DNA of 11,699 bases from NCBI GenBank assembly GCA_024225895.1, contig JAAEMC010000635.1, positions 1-11,699 on the forward strand, read 5' to 3'. Position 1 is the first letter of the stretch; every line of letters starts with the position of its first letter. The DNA is from Desulfobacteraceae bacterium. Its GTDB lineage: Bacteria > Desulfobacterota > Desulfobacteria > Desulfobacterales > Desulfobacteraceae. Of the stretch, positions 1 through 6,532 are shown piece by piece. Under the pieces are notes generated by a model. That model did not search any database. It saw nothing but the letters and a program-made list of their open reading frames with translations, and was not told the origin of the DNA. Both the position numbers and the translations under genes were made by a program.

Positions 1-453
1 AAAATTCCCGTAGCCAAGTCCAAATATGACAAAGGCAGACAGGGAATCCGTCAGATAAAACCCTGGCATCAGATCAACACCGACTGCATAGTTCAAGGTA
101 TTGGTAAACTGACTGGAACCGGCGGATAGTTCAAACTCATCGCCGTAAACACTTACCTGCGCCTGTGCGCTCAGGTAAAACCGTTCAAAAGGCACCATAT
201 AGCCTGTGAACAGACTGCCGCCATGGGATGAGTAGTTGTTCTCAAAATGTGATATTTCTGTCACAACACCACTGGTCTGGCGGGTGAAGTCCGTCTCCAT
301 ATCAATATCATGGTACCCATACTTGATACCCATAAAGCAGCTGCCGTCAGTTTTTTTGTTTTCGCCTGCCGCGACAGGGTTAACGCCTGAAACAAAGCTA
401 AGAACTATAATGATACAGACTGCAAAACAGGTGATTCTAATCACAGATTTCAT
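1..453 (-). CDS. Outer-membrane beta-barrel protein, N-terminal part (truncated by window edge)
   Basis: The frame is open from an ATG at 453-451 to the left edge, giving 151 residues without a stop, so the C-terminus is missing. A strong Shine-Dalgarno AAGGAGG lies about 6 bases upstream of the ATG. Residues 1-29 form a signal peptide (basic start, long hydrophobic run, then VAAGE). The mature part alternates polar and hydrophobic residues with many aromatics and glycines (for example GIKYGYHDIDMETDF, GGSLFTGYMVPFERFYLSAQAQ, FVIFGLGYGNF), the look of amphipathic beta-strands in OmpA-like/OMP_b-brl porin-type barrels. It probably folds into a small barrel in the outer membrane; substrate or role cannot be told. 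A possible sigma-70 -35 box (TTGACT) with a poor -10 (TACCAA, 17-bp spacing) lies upstream. It is transcribed in the same direction as the zinc-ribbon gene but separated from it by 146 bases. Confidence 0.8.
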   Translation of the reverse strand, partial: MKSVIRITCFAVCIIIVLSFVSGVNPVAAGENKKTDGSCFMGIKYGYHDIDMETDFTRQTSGVVTEISHFENNYSSHGGSLFTGYMVPFERFYLSAQAQVSVYGDEFELSAGSSQFTNTLNYAVGVDLMPGFYLTDSLSAFVIFGLGYGNF

Positions 454-566
454 GGGGCCCTCCTTGAATTTATCGGCAAATGATTTTTCAAATTTGAAAT
501 GACTAGTGTTTTCATTGGTAGACCAGTGTTGAATACGAGTCAAGAAAAAATCTGTGAATTGTTCAA

Positions 567-589
567 AGAATCAGAAGCATCCTGATTCT
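567..589. repeat. 8-bp perfect inverted repeat downstream of the zinc-ribbon gene
   Basis: AGAATCAG (567-574) and CTGATTCT (582-589) are perfect complements around a 7-base loop. It lies just after the stop of the minus-strand zinc-ribbon gene and shares its right arm with the 12-bp tandem repeat. On the minus strand a T-run (complement of 545-550) follows only after about 16 bases, so it is at best a poor intrinsic terminator. Confidence 0.45.
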
Positions 590-614
590 AATCCTGATTC
601 TAATCCTGATTCTC
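579..614. repeat. Three tandem copies of a 12-bp unit (ATCCTGATTCTA)
   Basis: Copies lie at 579-590, 591-602 and 603-614, the last with C instead of A at its final base. On the minus strand the unit reads in frame with the zinc-ribbon gene as Asn-Gln-Asp-stop (AAT CAG GAT TAG), so the repeat carries that gene's stop codon. A 12-bp period keeps the frame, so copy-number change would neither lengthen nor shorten the protein unless a TAG mutates. Confidence 0.85.
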
Positions 615-797
615 ATTCATGATTTGAGGAGGGGGATTTTCATTTGTGTTCGCCTGGATCAATTTCTGGCAATAGGGGCAAGGCATATATAATTTTTGAA
701 CATTGCCTTTCATCAAAAATTCCTGGCAATGACTGCAATAATATGATTTCAACTTGGTATTACTCTGGATGGGGGCTATATTATCGAATTTATACAT
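600..797 (-). CDS. Small CxxC zinc-ribbon-like protein, 65 aa
   Basis: The 65-residue product has two knuckle-like cysteine pairs, CSHC at about residue 20 and CPYC at about residue 41, spaced as in a rubredoxin-type zinc ribbon. The fold probably binds one zinc ion through four cysteines. The protein has no signal peptide and no membrane segment, so it should be cytoplasmic. The tail is asparagine- and proline-rich and looks disordered. The ATG at 797-795 is preceded by TGAGGA with a spacing of only about 3 bases, so initiation may be weak; an ATG slightly upstream (in aaATGagg) stops after five codons. Function is unknown. Zinc ribbons of this size can be DNA/RNA-binding or regulatory, but nothing here decides it. 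It stands alone, in the same direction as its neighbours. Confidence 0.6.
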   Translation of the reverse strand: MYKFDNIAPIQSNTKLKSYYCSHCQEFLMKGNVQKLYMPCPYCQKLIQANTNENPPPQIMNENQD

Positions 798-900
798 ATA
801 TCCTCATTTACTGAACAACCGTGTTGTGTTTAGCTTATTAAGATTCTTGGTTCCAGCCGGAGCGGCCGTGAGGAAAAAAATACTAACGATTTATAAAACT

Positions 901-930
901 GTAGGGGCGAACCTGTGTGTCCGCCCCCAC
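901..930. repeat. GC-rich palindromic intergenic repeat (GTAGGGGCG ... CGCCCCCAC)
   Basis: GTAGGGGCG (901-909) can pair with CGCCCCCAC (922-930) with one mismatch, leaving a 12-base loop; the core stem is GGGGCG/CGCCCC. It is much richer in GC than its surroundings. From memory, sequences of the type GTAGGGGCGaacc...tgtgttCGCCC recur as dispersed intergenic palindromes in several deltaproteobacterial and other genomes, which I could not verify here. On the minus strand a T-rich stretch follows (TATTTTTTT, complement of about 875-884), so it may help end transcription from the surface-protein operon. Confidence 0.6.
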
Positions 931-954
931 ATATGTCAAAAACAATGTGAATGG

Positions 955-973
955 TCCGGGCTCATATCCCGGA
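955..973 (-). terminator. Probable terminator hairpin of the surface-protein operon
   Basis: TCCGGG (955-960) and CCCGGA (968-973) form a perfect 6-bp GC-rich stem with a 7-base loop, 13 bases after the stop of the last operon gene. A TTTTT run on the minus strand (complement of 938-942) follows after about 12 bases, later than in a classical intrinsic terminator, hence moderate confidence. Confidence 0.45.
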
Positions 974-986
974 AATAATACTTTGC

Positions 987-1694
987 TTAACCATTCTTTC
1001 TTTTTCTTTTAATGCCGACCAATCCAAACAGGCCGGAACCAAAAAGCCATACCGCAGCCGGAACCGGTACTGGAGCGGCCTGCACATCCAGTGCTCCGGA
1101 AAGCGTAATGGGCAAGGTAAACGGCACTTGCAGCGCAATGGGACTTTCACCGGACTGGTTCAGGTCATTAATCACACCACACAAAAGATCACTGGTATTT
1201 CCGTCATAAAGAGAGAACTCAGCGATATTGATGGCATACCTGTTCGCAACAGCTTCATCCGGAGTAAAAGTGAGATTATAATCCAGGGTGGCATCCGTCA
1301 GAGTGTATGCATCAAACTGCCCGGAAACAACTGCAGAGCCTGAATGATTTAAGACTGACAAGCCGTCACCGATAAATCCTGTAGGATCAATACTCTGAAA
1401 CCTGCCAAGGGCAAGATCATTCAGCTCCAGGTCATAATTGAACATCCCGAAAAAGCCCAATGTCATATCAACGGAAGCGGTATATTCCATCAACATATCT
1501 TCAGTGGGCGCATCATAGTTAAAATCCACTACAACATCATTGATTGTAGTAAGGGATAAAAGGCCGCAATTTTCTGCCACGTGCAGGCTGACGTCCCCGC
1601 TTTGAAAATCAAACGAGTAGTTGTATGCATAGGTCGCTGAGCTAAATCCCAAAAGCAAAAATAGTGTAAAAACACCCGCAATTATTTTTTTCAT
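987..1694 (-). CDS. Exported protein with VPLPA-CTERM-type sorting tail, 235 aa
   Basis: The ATG at 1694-1692 is chosen because AAGGA lies 7 bases upstream and the product then starts MKKIIAGVFTLFLLLGF, a signal peptide cleaved near TYA-YNY (residue 24). An ATG two codons earlier and a TTG six codons earlier also exist, but the Shine-Dalgarno abuts or lies within them. The middle of the protein is a beta-rich, acidic domain of no recognised family with two cysteines (CGLL near residue 43, LLCG near 171). The last 25 residues show the three-part sorting signal: the motif VPVPAAVWLFGSG, a hydrophobic helix rich in Gly and Leu, then the basic end KRKRKNG. This matches the VPLPA variant of PEP-CTERM, known to be processed by an exosortase (XrtD-type for VPLPA tails). 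The product is therefore likely exported and then cleaved at the membrane. It is the last gene of the operon, 27 bases after the 720-aa gene. Confidence 0.85.
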   Translation of the reverse strand: MKKIIAGVFTLFLLLGFSSATYAYNYSFDFQSGDVSLHVAENCGLLSLTTINDVVVDFNYDAPTEDMLMEYTASVDMTLGFFGMFNYDLELNDLALGRFQSIDPTGFIGDGLSVLNHSGSAVVSGQFDAYTLTDATLDYNLTFTPDEAVANRYAINIAEFSLYDGNTSDLLCGVINDLNQSGESPIALQVPFTLPITLSGALDVQAAPVPVPAAVWLFGSGLFGLVGIKRKRKNG

Positions 1695-1721
1695 TTCCAT
1701 TTCCTTAAACAATTTTCATTT

Positions 1722-3884
1722 TTATTCATTCCCAAATTGGGCGGCAAATGCAGACAGACAGTCCGAATCGTAGCTAATCGCAAATAATGCCAGGTCCAGA
1801 CCGTCAACATCTGAATCACTATCTTGATCTACAATACATTCAGGTGCTGAAGAGTATTGAATTTCAAGGCTTGGCCTTCCATATTCACTGTATTCGCTGC
1901 CTTTTATGCCAGTTAATGTGAGAGTGTCATTAATTAAAATCAAACCGTTATTGGCTGTTGAACTGTCAGACCACTGCTGAACAATATCCGTGATATCAAA
2001 TTCAGGATAAAATCCTGAAGTCTGAATAGGGATAGTATCAACGGCAGGAGATGCGTATGTACCGCCTGCTACTGACCAGCTTTGTGAGGTCTCCCGTACA
2101 TTCCAGGTTGCACTGTTTTCATCCCATGACTCTGTGAGTTCATGCAGGGCAAATTCGCTTCCTGAAACATAATTGGAAACAGACCAGCAATAAAGTGTAA
2201 GCCTGGCATCATGGATGACTTTATTCATCAGGTTGGAAGGCAGCTCAAATTTCACTGCATAGCTGATTTGAGGGTCACCGCCAATGGTTTTATAAGAGGT
2301 AGCCCCGTAGTTGGTATCTGGATTGCTTTCATCAAGATACGTATCAGTGCAGCCGTCATAGCTGTCCACACCTTGTTTTAATGTCACAGACAATGTCTGC
2401 TCAGGAACATACTCACTTATTTCATTTGAATACCCTGAATCTCCAGAGCTGTTCACCGCCTTTACCCGGTAGGTATAGGTGTGCAATGCAGCCACGGTAT
2501 CATCCTGATAAGCTGTGGTTTCTGCCGGCAGAACGGCAAGTTCAATAAATGCATCTGAATCTGTTCTGCGCTCCAGAACAAAGGATTCTTCATTGTCGCT
2601 GTTATCTGACCATGACAGGCTGATAGCGCCAGCCAACAGGCTGGATGCAAGATTTGAAGGGTCCTGGGGAGCCTGGGTTGAAATCTGAACCGTGCCCACA
2701 TTGGATGAGGTGGAATAGCACGGATCATTATCAGGTATACCGATGTAATAAGCTACTACCCGGTAGGCATAACCGCCTTCTGAGATGTCTGTATCAGTAT
2801 ACTGTGTAACATCTGCTGCAACCTGGGCATAATCATTATCCCAAGCGCCGCCGTTCACCTGGCGCTGGATGACAAATTCTGTTTCATTGACACCTGCTGA
2901 ATTGTCGGTCCAGGTAAGATCTATACCGGTTTCTGGCAGATTTAAAGCAGCATTCAATCCTGACGGTGCTGGGCCGCAAGGCGTGGTATTCCAACCAGCC
3001 AGGGTCGCCCACAACCACCAGGCAGCATAGCCTTTTAAGTTACCGTTCAGATGCTGGCTATGGGAAGCTCCCGAAGCCCACCAGTCAACGCCTTCCACAT
3101 GGGAAGCCTGCCAGTCCAGAGCCCAGTTGCTCTCCCGATAACCATCACCGTCACTGTCATATGAACAATCGTCATTGGCATCCAGTTCCATATAGTTGAC
3201 AAGGCCGTCCGGATCATAACTTTCAATGTCTGCAAAATCATACAGGATACGATCATTTGCAATACAATGATTCCGGATATGTTCATTAGCCAGGTTCAAC
3301 TGGCCGGTGGCACCACTTCCTTCCAGATGGCCGGTCATAAAGACAAAATTCACATTGGGATAATCAGAGATCAGATCCTCCATCAATCCCAAGTAAATAT
3401 CAATATTGGCAATAGTGGTATTGGCCTGACCGCACCAGGACCAGATGATGACATTCACGTCCGAATTAGCCGGATCATCGAGATAATCCCGTGTTCTCTG
3501 GGCCCAGGTATATCTGTCCGGATTTCCAAGATCACCTGACATGAAATAATTATGAAGGTCCAAAGCGCCGCCCGATCCCCCGTTGTTCCAAAGGTAAAGA
3601 TCAGGTGTTGCACCGTTTGCCGTCATGAAATCATCAAAAGACACACCGCTGTTTGAGCCCATCCCGGATGTAATCTGACTTCCATGGGATGTATGACCAT
3701 ATGCAACATGAAGATCTGCTTTTGCCTGTTCAATGGCTGACTCTGGGATCTGCCAGATATTGGTACAGGTATGATCAATAATGATAGGCTCCGCATGGAC
3801 AGCAAAAGAAAAACACAAGGAAAAAACCAATATGCCGGCAATTAAGGTAACTGCGCTTTTTGCATAAACAAAGGTTTTTATCAT
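1722..3884 (-). CDS. Exported multidomain protein: conserved HTSHG domain, 2 x FN3, DNRLRE/CBM96-like, EF-hand loop (720 aa)
   Basis: Residues 1-31 are a signal peptide ending VHA. Residues about 35-300 form a conserved domain with blocks DLHVAYGHTSHGSQI (57-71), IIWSWCGQ (146-153), VFMTGHLEG (181-189) and ASHSQHLNGNLKGYAAWWLW (273-292). The conserved His, Ser, Asn and Gly residues suggest a possible esterase/SGNH-like hydrolase, but I cannot assign catalytic residues. An Asp-rich loop DSDGDGYRESN (243-253) inside it may bind calcium. Two fibronectin type III domains follow (about 305-402 and 406-493, each with L-T/S-W-x-DNS), then a DNRLRE/CBM96-like beta domain (about 498-678: DTYLDESNPDTNYG, ending GRPSLEIQY). 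Last comes a calcium loop DSDSDVDGLDLALFA (688-702), like half a dockerin. There is no membrane anchor or sorting tail, so it may be secreted or held by dockerin-type contacts. The start overlaps the previous stop by 4 bases (ATGA), implying translational coupling. Confidence 0.85.
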   Translation of the reverse strand: MIKTFVYAKSAVTLIAGILVFSLCFSFAVHAEPIIIDHTCTNIWQIPESAIEQAKADLHVAYGHTSHGSQITSGMGSNSGVSFDDFMTANGATPDLYLWNNGGSGGALDLHNYFMSGDLGNPDRYTWAQRTRDYLDDPANSDVNVIIWSWCGQANTTIANIDIYLGLMEDLISDYPNVNFVFMTGHLEGSGATGQLNLANEHIRNHCIANDRILYDFADIESYDPDGLVNYMELDANDDCSYDSDGDGYRESNWALDWQASHVEGVDWWASGASHSQHLNGNLKGYAAWWLWATLAGWNTTPCGPAPSGLNAALNLPETGIDLTWTDNSAGVNETEFVIQRQVNGGAWDNDYAQVAADVTQYTDTDISEGGYAYRVVAYYIGIPDNDPCYSTSSNVGTVQISTQAPQDPSNLASSLLAGAISLSWSDNSDNEESFVLERRTDSDAFIELAVLPAETTAYQDDTVAALHTYTYRVKAVNSSGDSGYSNEISEYVPEQTLSVTLKQGVDSYDGCTDTYLDESNPDTNYGATSYKTIGGDPQISYAVKFELPSNLMNKVIHDARLTLYCWSVSNYVSGSEFALHELTESWDENSATWNVRETSQSWSVAGGTYASPAVDTIPIQTSGFYPEFDITDIVQQWSDSSTANNGLILINDTLTLTGIKGSEYSEYGRPSLEIQYSSAPECIVDQDSDSDVDGLDLALFAISYDSDCLSAFAAQFGNE

Positions 3885-4402
3885 TGTTTTCTCCTTTTTA
3901 ATCCTAAAAATCCCAGAAGCCCGCTTCCGAAAAGAAGAAGGGTACCGGGGATAGGTACTTCACCCTGGGTAAAGCCGGCTGTTACAAAATAATCCGGATT
4001 AACACTTCCGCCGGAAAAGTCATAAAAGTCTAAATCTGTAAACAATAACTCCACACAAGAAGAGATGGTCAGGACATTACCGCTTCCCAAAGGACTATAA
4101 TCCGGGTTTGACCAATTGTAGTCATCATATGCGGCATTCCAGGTCCCGAAGTTTTCAAAAATCCAGTTTCCCTGGCCCTGGGGAACGGCATCCCCTAAAG
4201 TGACATTCCAATCAGTTCCAAACGTTCCGTTTTCCACCTTGAATTGAACACCGCCGATCATTTCTTCTATCTCAGTAATCATTCCCGGATTCGGAATATC
4301 AATATCCAGAGAATAATCAAAGGTAGTCGTGCAGGCGGCAGATACGTTTGCAGCAAAAGCAAAAGTCGCCAACAGTAAAAGTACCAATAAATTTCGTTTC
4401 AT
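3881..4402 (-). CDS. Short PEP-CTERM-type sorting-domain protein, 173 aa
   Basis: An ATG at 4402-4400 is preceded by AAAGGAG, about 9 bases upstream. Residues 1-22 are a signal peptide (ANVSAA). The mature domain is about 125 residues, acidic and rich in Gly, Asn and aromatics, with a Cys just after cleavage (ACTTTF) and another in SSCVELLF; it matches no family I recognise. The C-terminus VPIPGTLLLFGSGLLGFLG followed by LKRRKQ is a PEP-CTERM-type sorting signal of the VPxPG subclass common in deltaproteobacteria, so the protein should be exported and cut at the inner membrane by an exosortase encoded elsewhere. The codons for the basic end also supply the Shine-Dalgarno for the next gene, whose ATG overlaps this stop. 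It lies 18 bases downstream of the cohesin gene. Confidence 0.85.
   Translation of the reverse strand: MKRNLLVLLLLATFAFAANVSAACTTTFDYSLDIDIPNPGMITEIEEMIGGVQFKVENGTFGTDWNVTLGDAVPQGQGNWIFENFGTWNAAYDDYNWSNPDYSPLGSGNVLTISSCVELLFTDLDFYDFSGGSVNPDYFVTAGFTQGEVPIPGTLLLFGSGLLGFLGLKRRKQ
3891..3897 (-). promoter_or_regulatory. Shine-Dalgarno of the 720-aa gene, embedded in the upstream sorting tail
   Basis: AAAGGAG (complement of 3891-3897) lies 6 bases before the ATG at 3884-3882. It is read in the upstream gene as Lys-Arg-Arg, the positively charged end of the PEP-CTERM signal. It confirms the start of the 720-aa protein and points to coupled translation. Confidence 0.8.
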
Positions 4403-4420
4403 CTTGTTTTTCTCCTTTGA

Positions 4421-5167
4421 TTAAATTTTTGATTTTGTACAATTAATATCACTTGGTGTGATACTGCCGTTCCCGTCACAATCCATGTAGCACGGGCCGT
4501 CGGCATTACCGATATTCATCTTGATCATGTTGATATCACTTGGCGTGATTGCGCCATTTGCATCTGCATCTCCGGGTTCGGAAACCTGAACAGATCCAAA
4601 ATAGACATTTCCACCATCAAGAACCAATGGGGTATTGTTATCCAGCCGGACAAAATTCTTAAAAGATGAAGTGCCGTCACCTTTTGCATATGACAGGAAA
4701 AGGGTGGGACTGGCAGGAATTTGAACATCGGCAGGTGTAAATCTTACCATGGCCAGAAAGACTTTTGATCCCTGTCCAACTCCTTGTGTAGGATTGAGAG
4801 GATCAAGCTTGCCTCCAATGATAATAATTTCTCCGGGCACGGACGTATCCGGAGTCGGATTGTTTTTGTATGAGGCAGAAGAATCTCCCAAATACCATTT
4901 TGTTACGTTGCTAGTATAGGGAATGGGATCCGTATCTTTTAGAACTTCTGCCACAACGAGTTCAGCCGGATCATAATTCAGGCTTACGCCATAACTAACC
5001 AGATTTTGAACATTAACATCCGCATAGAGATAAACAATCAGTTCTGTCTCACTCATCGTACCTTCGGCATAAATATCCACATCTGCTCCAAAGGCGGTCA
5101 TGGGAAGCATTAGAAAAACGGACAGCCAAATCATTAAGACTGTTTTTTTTAATTTAGTTAAATTCAA
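4421..5167 (-). CDS. Secreted cohesin-domain protein with C-terminal dockerin-like repeats, 248 aa
   Basis: The start is a TTG at 5167-5165, supported by a near-perfect AAAGGAGG 5 bases upstream; the next in-frame ATG (residue 12) would fall inside the signal peptide. Residues 1-28 are the signal peptide (TAFGA-DV). Residues about 29-192 resemble a cohesin domain: VSYGVSLNYDPAELVVAEVL (strand pair typical of cohesins), GEIIIIGGK, GSKVFLAMVRFTP, and TLFLSYAKGDG. Residues 199-248 hold two dockerin-type calcium segments, DADANGAITPSDIN and DCDGNGSITPSDIN, each with Asp/Asn at the metal positions followed by a helix start. Cohesin and dockerin modules normally bind each other on different proteins, so a single chain with both could build chains or cross-link partners. 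The second dockerin helix is short, ending five residues after the loop. There is no sorting tail. It is the second gene of the operon, 63 bases after the PKD gene. Confidence 0.85.
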   Translation of the reverse strand: MNLTKLKKTVLMIWLSVFLMLPMTAFGADVDIYAEGTMSETELIVYLYADVNVQNLVSYGVSLNYDPAELVVAEVLKDTDPIPYTSNVTKWYLGDSSASYKNNPTPDTSVPGEIIIIGGKLDPLNPTQGVGQGSKVFLAMVRFTPADVQIPASPTLFLSYAKGDGTSSFKNFVRLDNNTPLVLDGGNVYFGSVQVSEPGDADANGAITPSDINMIKMNIGNADGPCYMDCDGNGSITPSDINCTKSKI

Positions 5168-5172
5168 TTTTT

Positions 5173-5180
5173 CCTCCTTT
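5173..5180 (-). promoter_or_regulatory. Shine-Dalgarno that fixes the TTG start of the cohesin gene
   Basis: AAAGGAGG (complement of 5173-5180) lies 5 bases before TTG at 5167-5165. No ATG is suitably placed, so the rare TTG is very probably the real start. Confidence 0.8.
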
Positions 5181-5230
5181 AATGTTTATTGTTATATTTC
5201 TTAGGGTTACAAACATCCTTACATTACAGA

Positions 5231-6466
5231 TTATTCAAAACATATGCTGTCAACATCCGGATGGGTTAAAACCGGGCTTACATTCGGGTGGTTTGCGGCT
5301 ACGATTGTTGTCTCAGAATCGATCAGGGTTCCATCCTCCACTCTCAAAGTGAAGATATAGGGCTTTGCAATACCCGGGACAAACTGTACAACTGCCTGAT
5401 CCGGCAGCTCAACGCGTGAATAGTTTCCCGCCAGCAAAGCCAGGTCTGATCCGTCCACATCACTGTCTGCATCGTAATTTGACGGATAGCAATCCCCCTG
5501 GCAATCTTCAAAACCAAGGCGGCTGGAGATACTATCAATATCTGCCGTATTCATGGGATTTTGCATGGTCCAGGTATAACTTGTTATTCCATCGCTTCCC
5601 TGGCTTTGACTGCCGTCCAATGTTACAACCTGCCCCACCTGAGCCTGTTGGGTTCTCCCTGCATTAGCATTGATGTAAGACACAGAACTCATATCCTGAA
5701 CCACAGATATCTTAAGGTAGGAAACCGGACTCCTGTTGAATATTGTACCGTCATCCAGTTTATCTCTTACCTGAAACCTGAAATAATAATTACCTGTTTG
5801 GTTGGGGGTAAAGGTAGTAACGGCAGCCTCTCCTTCATCGCTGAGAACCACTGCTGATTCAGGTGCTGAATAACACTCCCAGCGATAAAACAGATCACTG
5901 TTATCCGGGCCATACTCGTCATAACTAAGTGATCCGTCAAGGGTAACCAGGGTACCGGTATTGACTATCTGATCATCACCTGCAACAGAGACGGGAACCG
6001 TTTGTTCCGTACAGGTGGAAGGGTCTGAATAAGCAATGGGCAGGGTAAATGGTAAGGACAAATCACTTTGAGCCCCCCAATAGTAAGCAGATGTGGCATA
6101 TACGGTAAAGTCCGTATTATCTCTGGTGTATAAATGCCATAAAAGCCCTTCATCCGGTAACTGATTTCCGTCTTTTCGTACCGGGATTGTGGTCTGGTAC
6201 ATAATGGGGCCGCCATTTATCTGAACATAGATATTATCATGGTGGATGGTAGTAGAACCTGTATGGTCACCTCCCATGAGAATACCTCTCCAGGGATATG
6301 TTGTATCCGCGGCACTCGCCTGGAATAGACTTTGTACAGTTGATGTATCTTCTTTAAAGGTTATATTTTTCGCCTGGGGCGGACCTGCGTCAAACCCATA
6401 GGCACATACCCCTATCAGTAAAACGGGAATGAACAAATATGACACTATTTGTTTTTTGATACGCAA
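5231..6466 (-). CDS. Secreted PKD-domain protein with an EF-hand/dockerin loop inserted in PKD2, 411 aa
   Basis: The start is a TTG at 6466-6464, with AAGGAGG 5 bases upstream and a signal peptide directly after (RIKKQIVSYLFIPVLLIGVCAYG). The frame stays open 28 codons further upstream, but that stretch contains the sigma-54 promoter. Residues about 25-157 form an N-terminal domain of no recognised family (PWRGILMGGDHTG near 58-70, WHLYTRDNTDFTVYATSAYYW near 110-130, shown here as landmarks). PKD domain 1 covers about 158-257 (VNTGTLVTLDGSLSYD). PKD domain 2 covers about 262-391 (VGQVVTLDGSQSQG, then TLRVEDGT), interrupted by a Cys-flanked insert with the calcium loop DADSDVDGSDLALLA (332-346). 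PKD domains are surface adhesion or protein-binding modules. No enzyme signature or membrane anchor is seen. It is the first gene of the surface operon, about 57 bases behind the predicted transcription start. Confidence 0.8.
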   Translation of the reverse strand: MRIKKQIVSYLFIPVLLIGVCAYGFDAGPPQAKNITFKEDTSTVQSLFQASAADTTYPWRGILMGGDHTGSTTIHHDNIYVQINGGPIMYQTTIPVRKDGNQLPDEGLLWHLYTRDNTDFTVYATSAYYWGAQSDLSLPFTLPIAYSDPSTCTEQTVPVSVAGDDQIVNTGTLVTLDGSLSYDEYGPDNSDLFYRWECYSAPESAVVLSDEGEAAVTTFTPNQTGNYYFRFQVRDKLDDGTIFNRSPVSYLKISVVQDMSSVSYINANAGRTQQAQVGQVVTLDGSQSQGSDGITSYTWTMQNPMNTADIDSISSRLGFEDCQGDCYPSNYDADSDVDGSDLALLAGNYSRVELPDQAVVQFVPGIAKPYIFTLRVEDGTLIDSETTIVAANHPNVSPVLTHPDVDSICFE

Positions 6467-6471
6467 AACAA

Positions 6472-6478
6472 CCTCCTT
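6472..6478 (-). promoter_or_regulatory. Shine-Dalgarno that fixes the TTG start of the PKD-protein gene
   Basis: AAGGAGG (complement of 6472-6478) lies 5 bases before TTG at 6466-6464 and directly ahead of a clear signal peptide. It argues against the longer open frame that begins at 6550. Confidence 0.8.
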
Positions 6479-6532
6479 GAGTTTGGGTTCAGTAGATTTT
6501 ATGAGCGGTCTATAGCTTATGGCCCATCTTAA

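Noticed and set aside
754..978. Plus-strand frame across the zinc-ribbon gene start and the palindromic repeat
   Set aside because: It spans an intergenic hairpin and overlaps a better gene; there is no Shine-Dalgarno and no domain.
951..1343. Open frames on the plus strand opposite the VPLPA-CTERM-like gene, and similar frames opposite or within the other genes
   Set aside because: They are shadows of well-supported genes, without ribosome sites or plausible protein composition.
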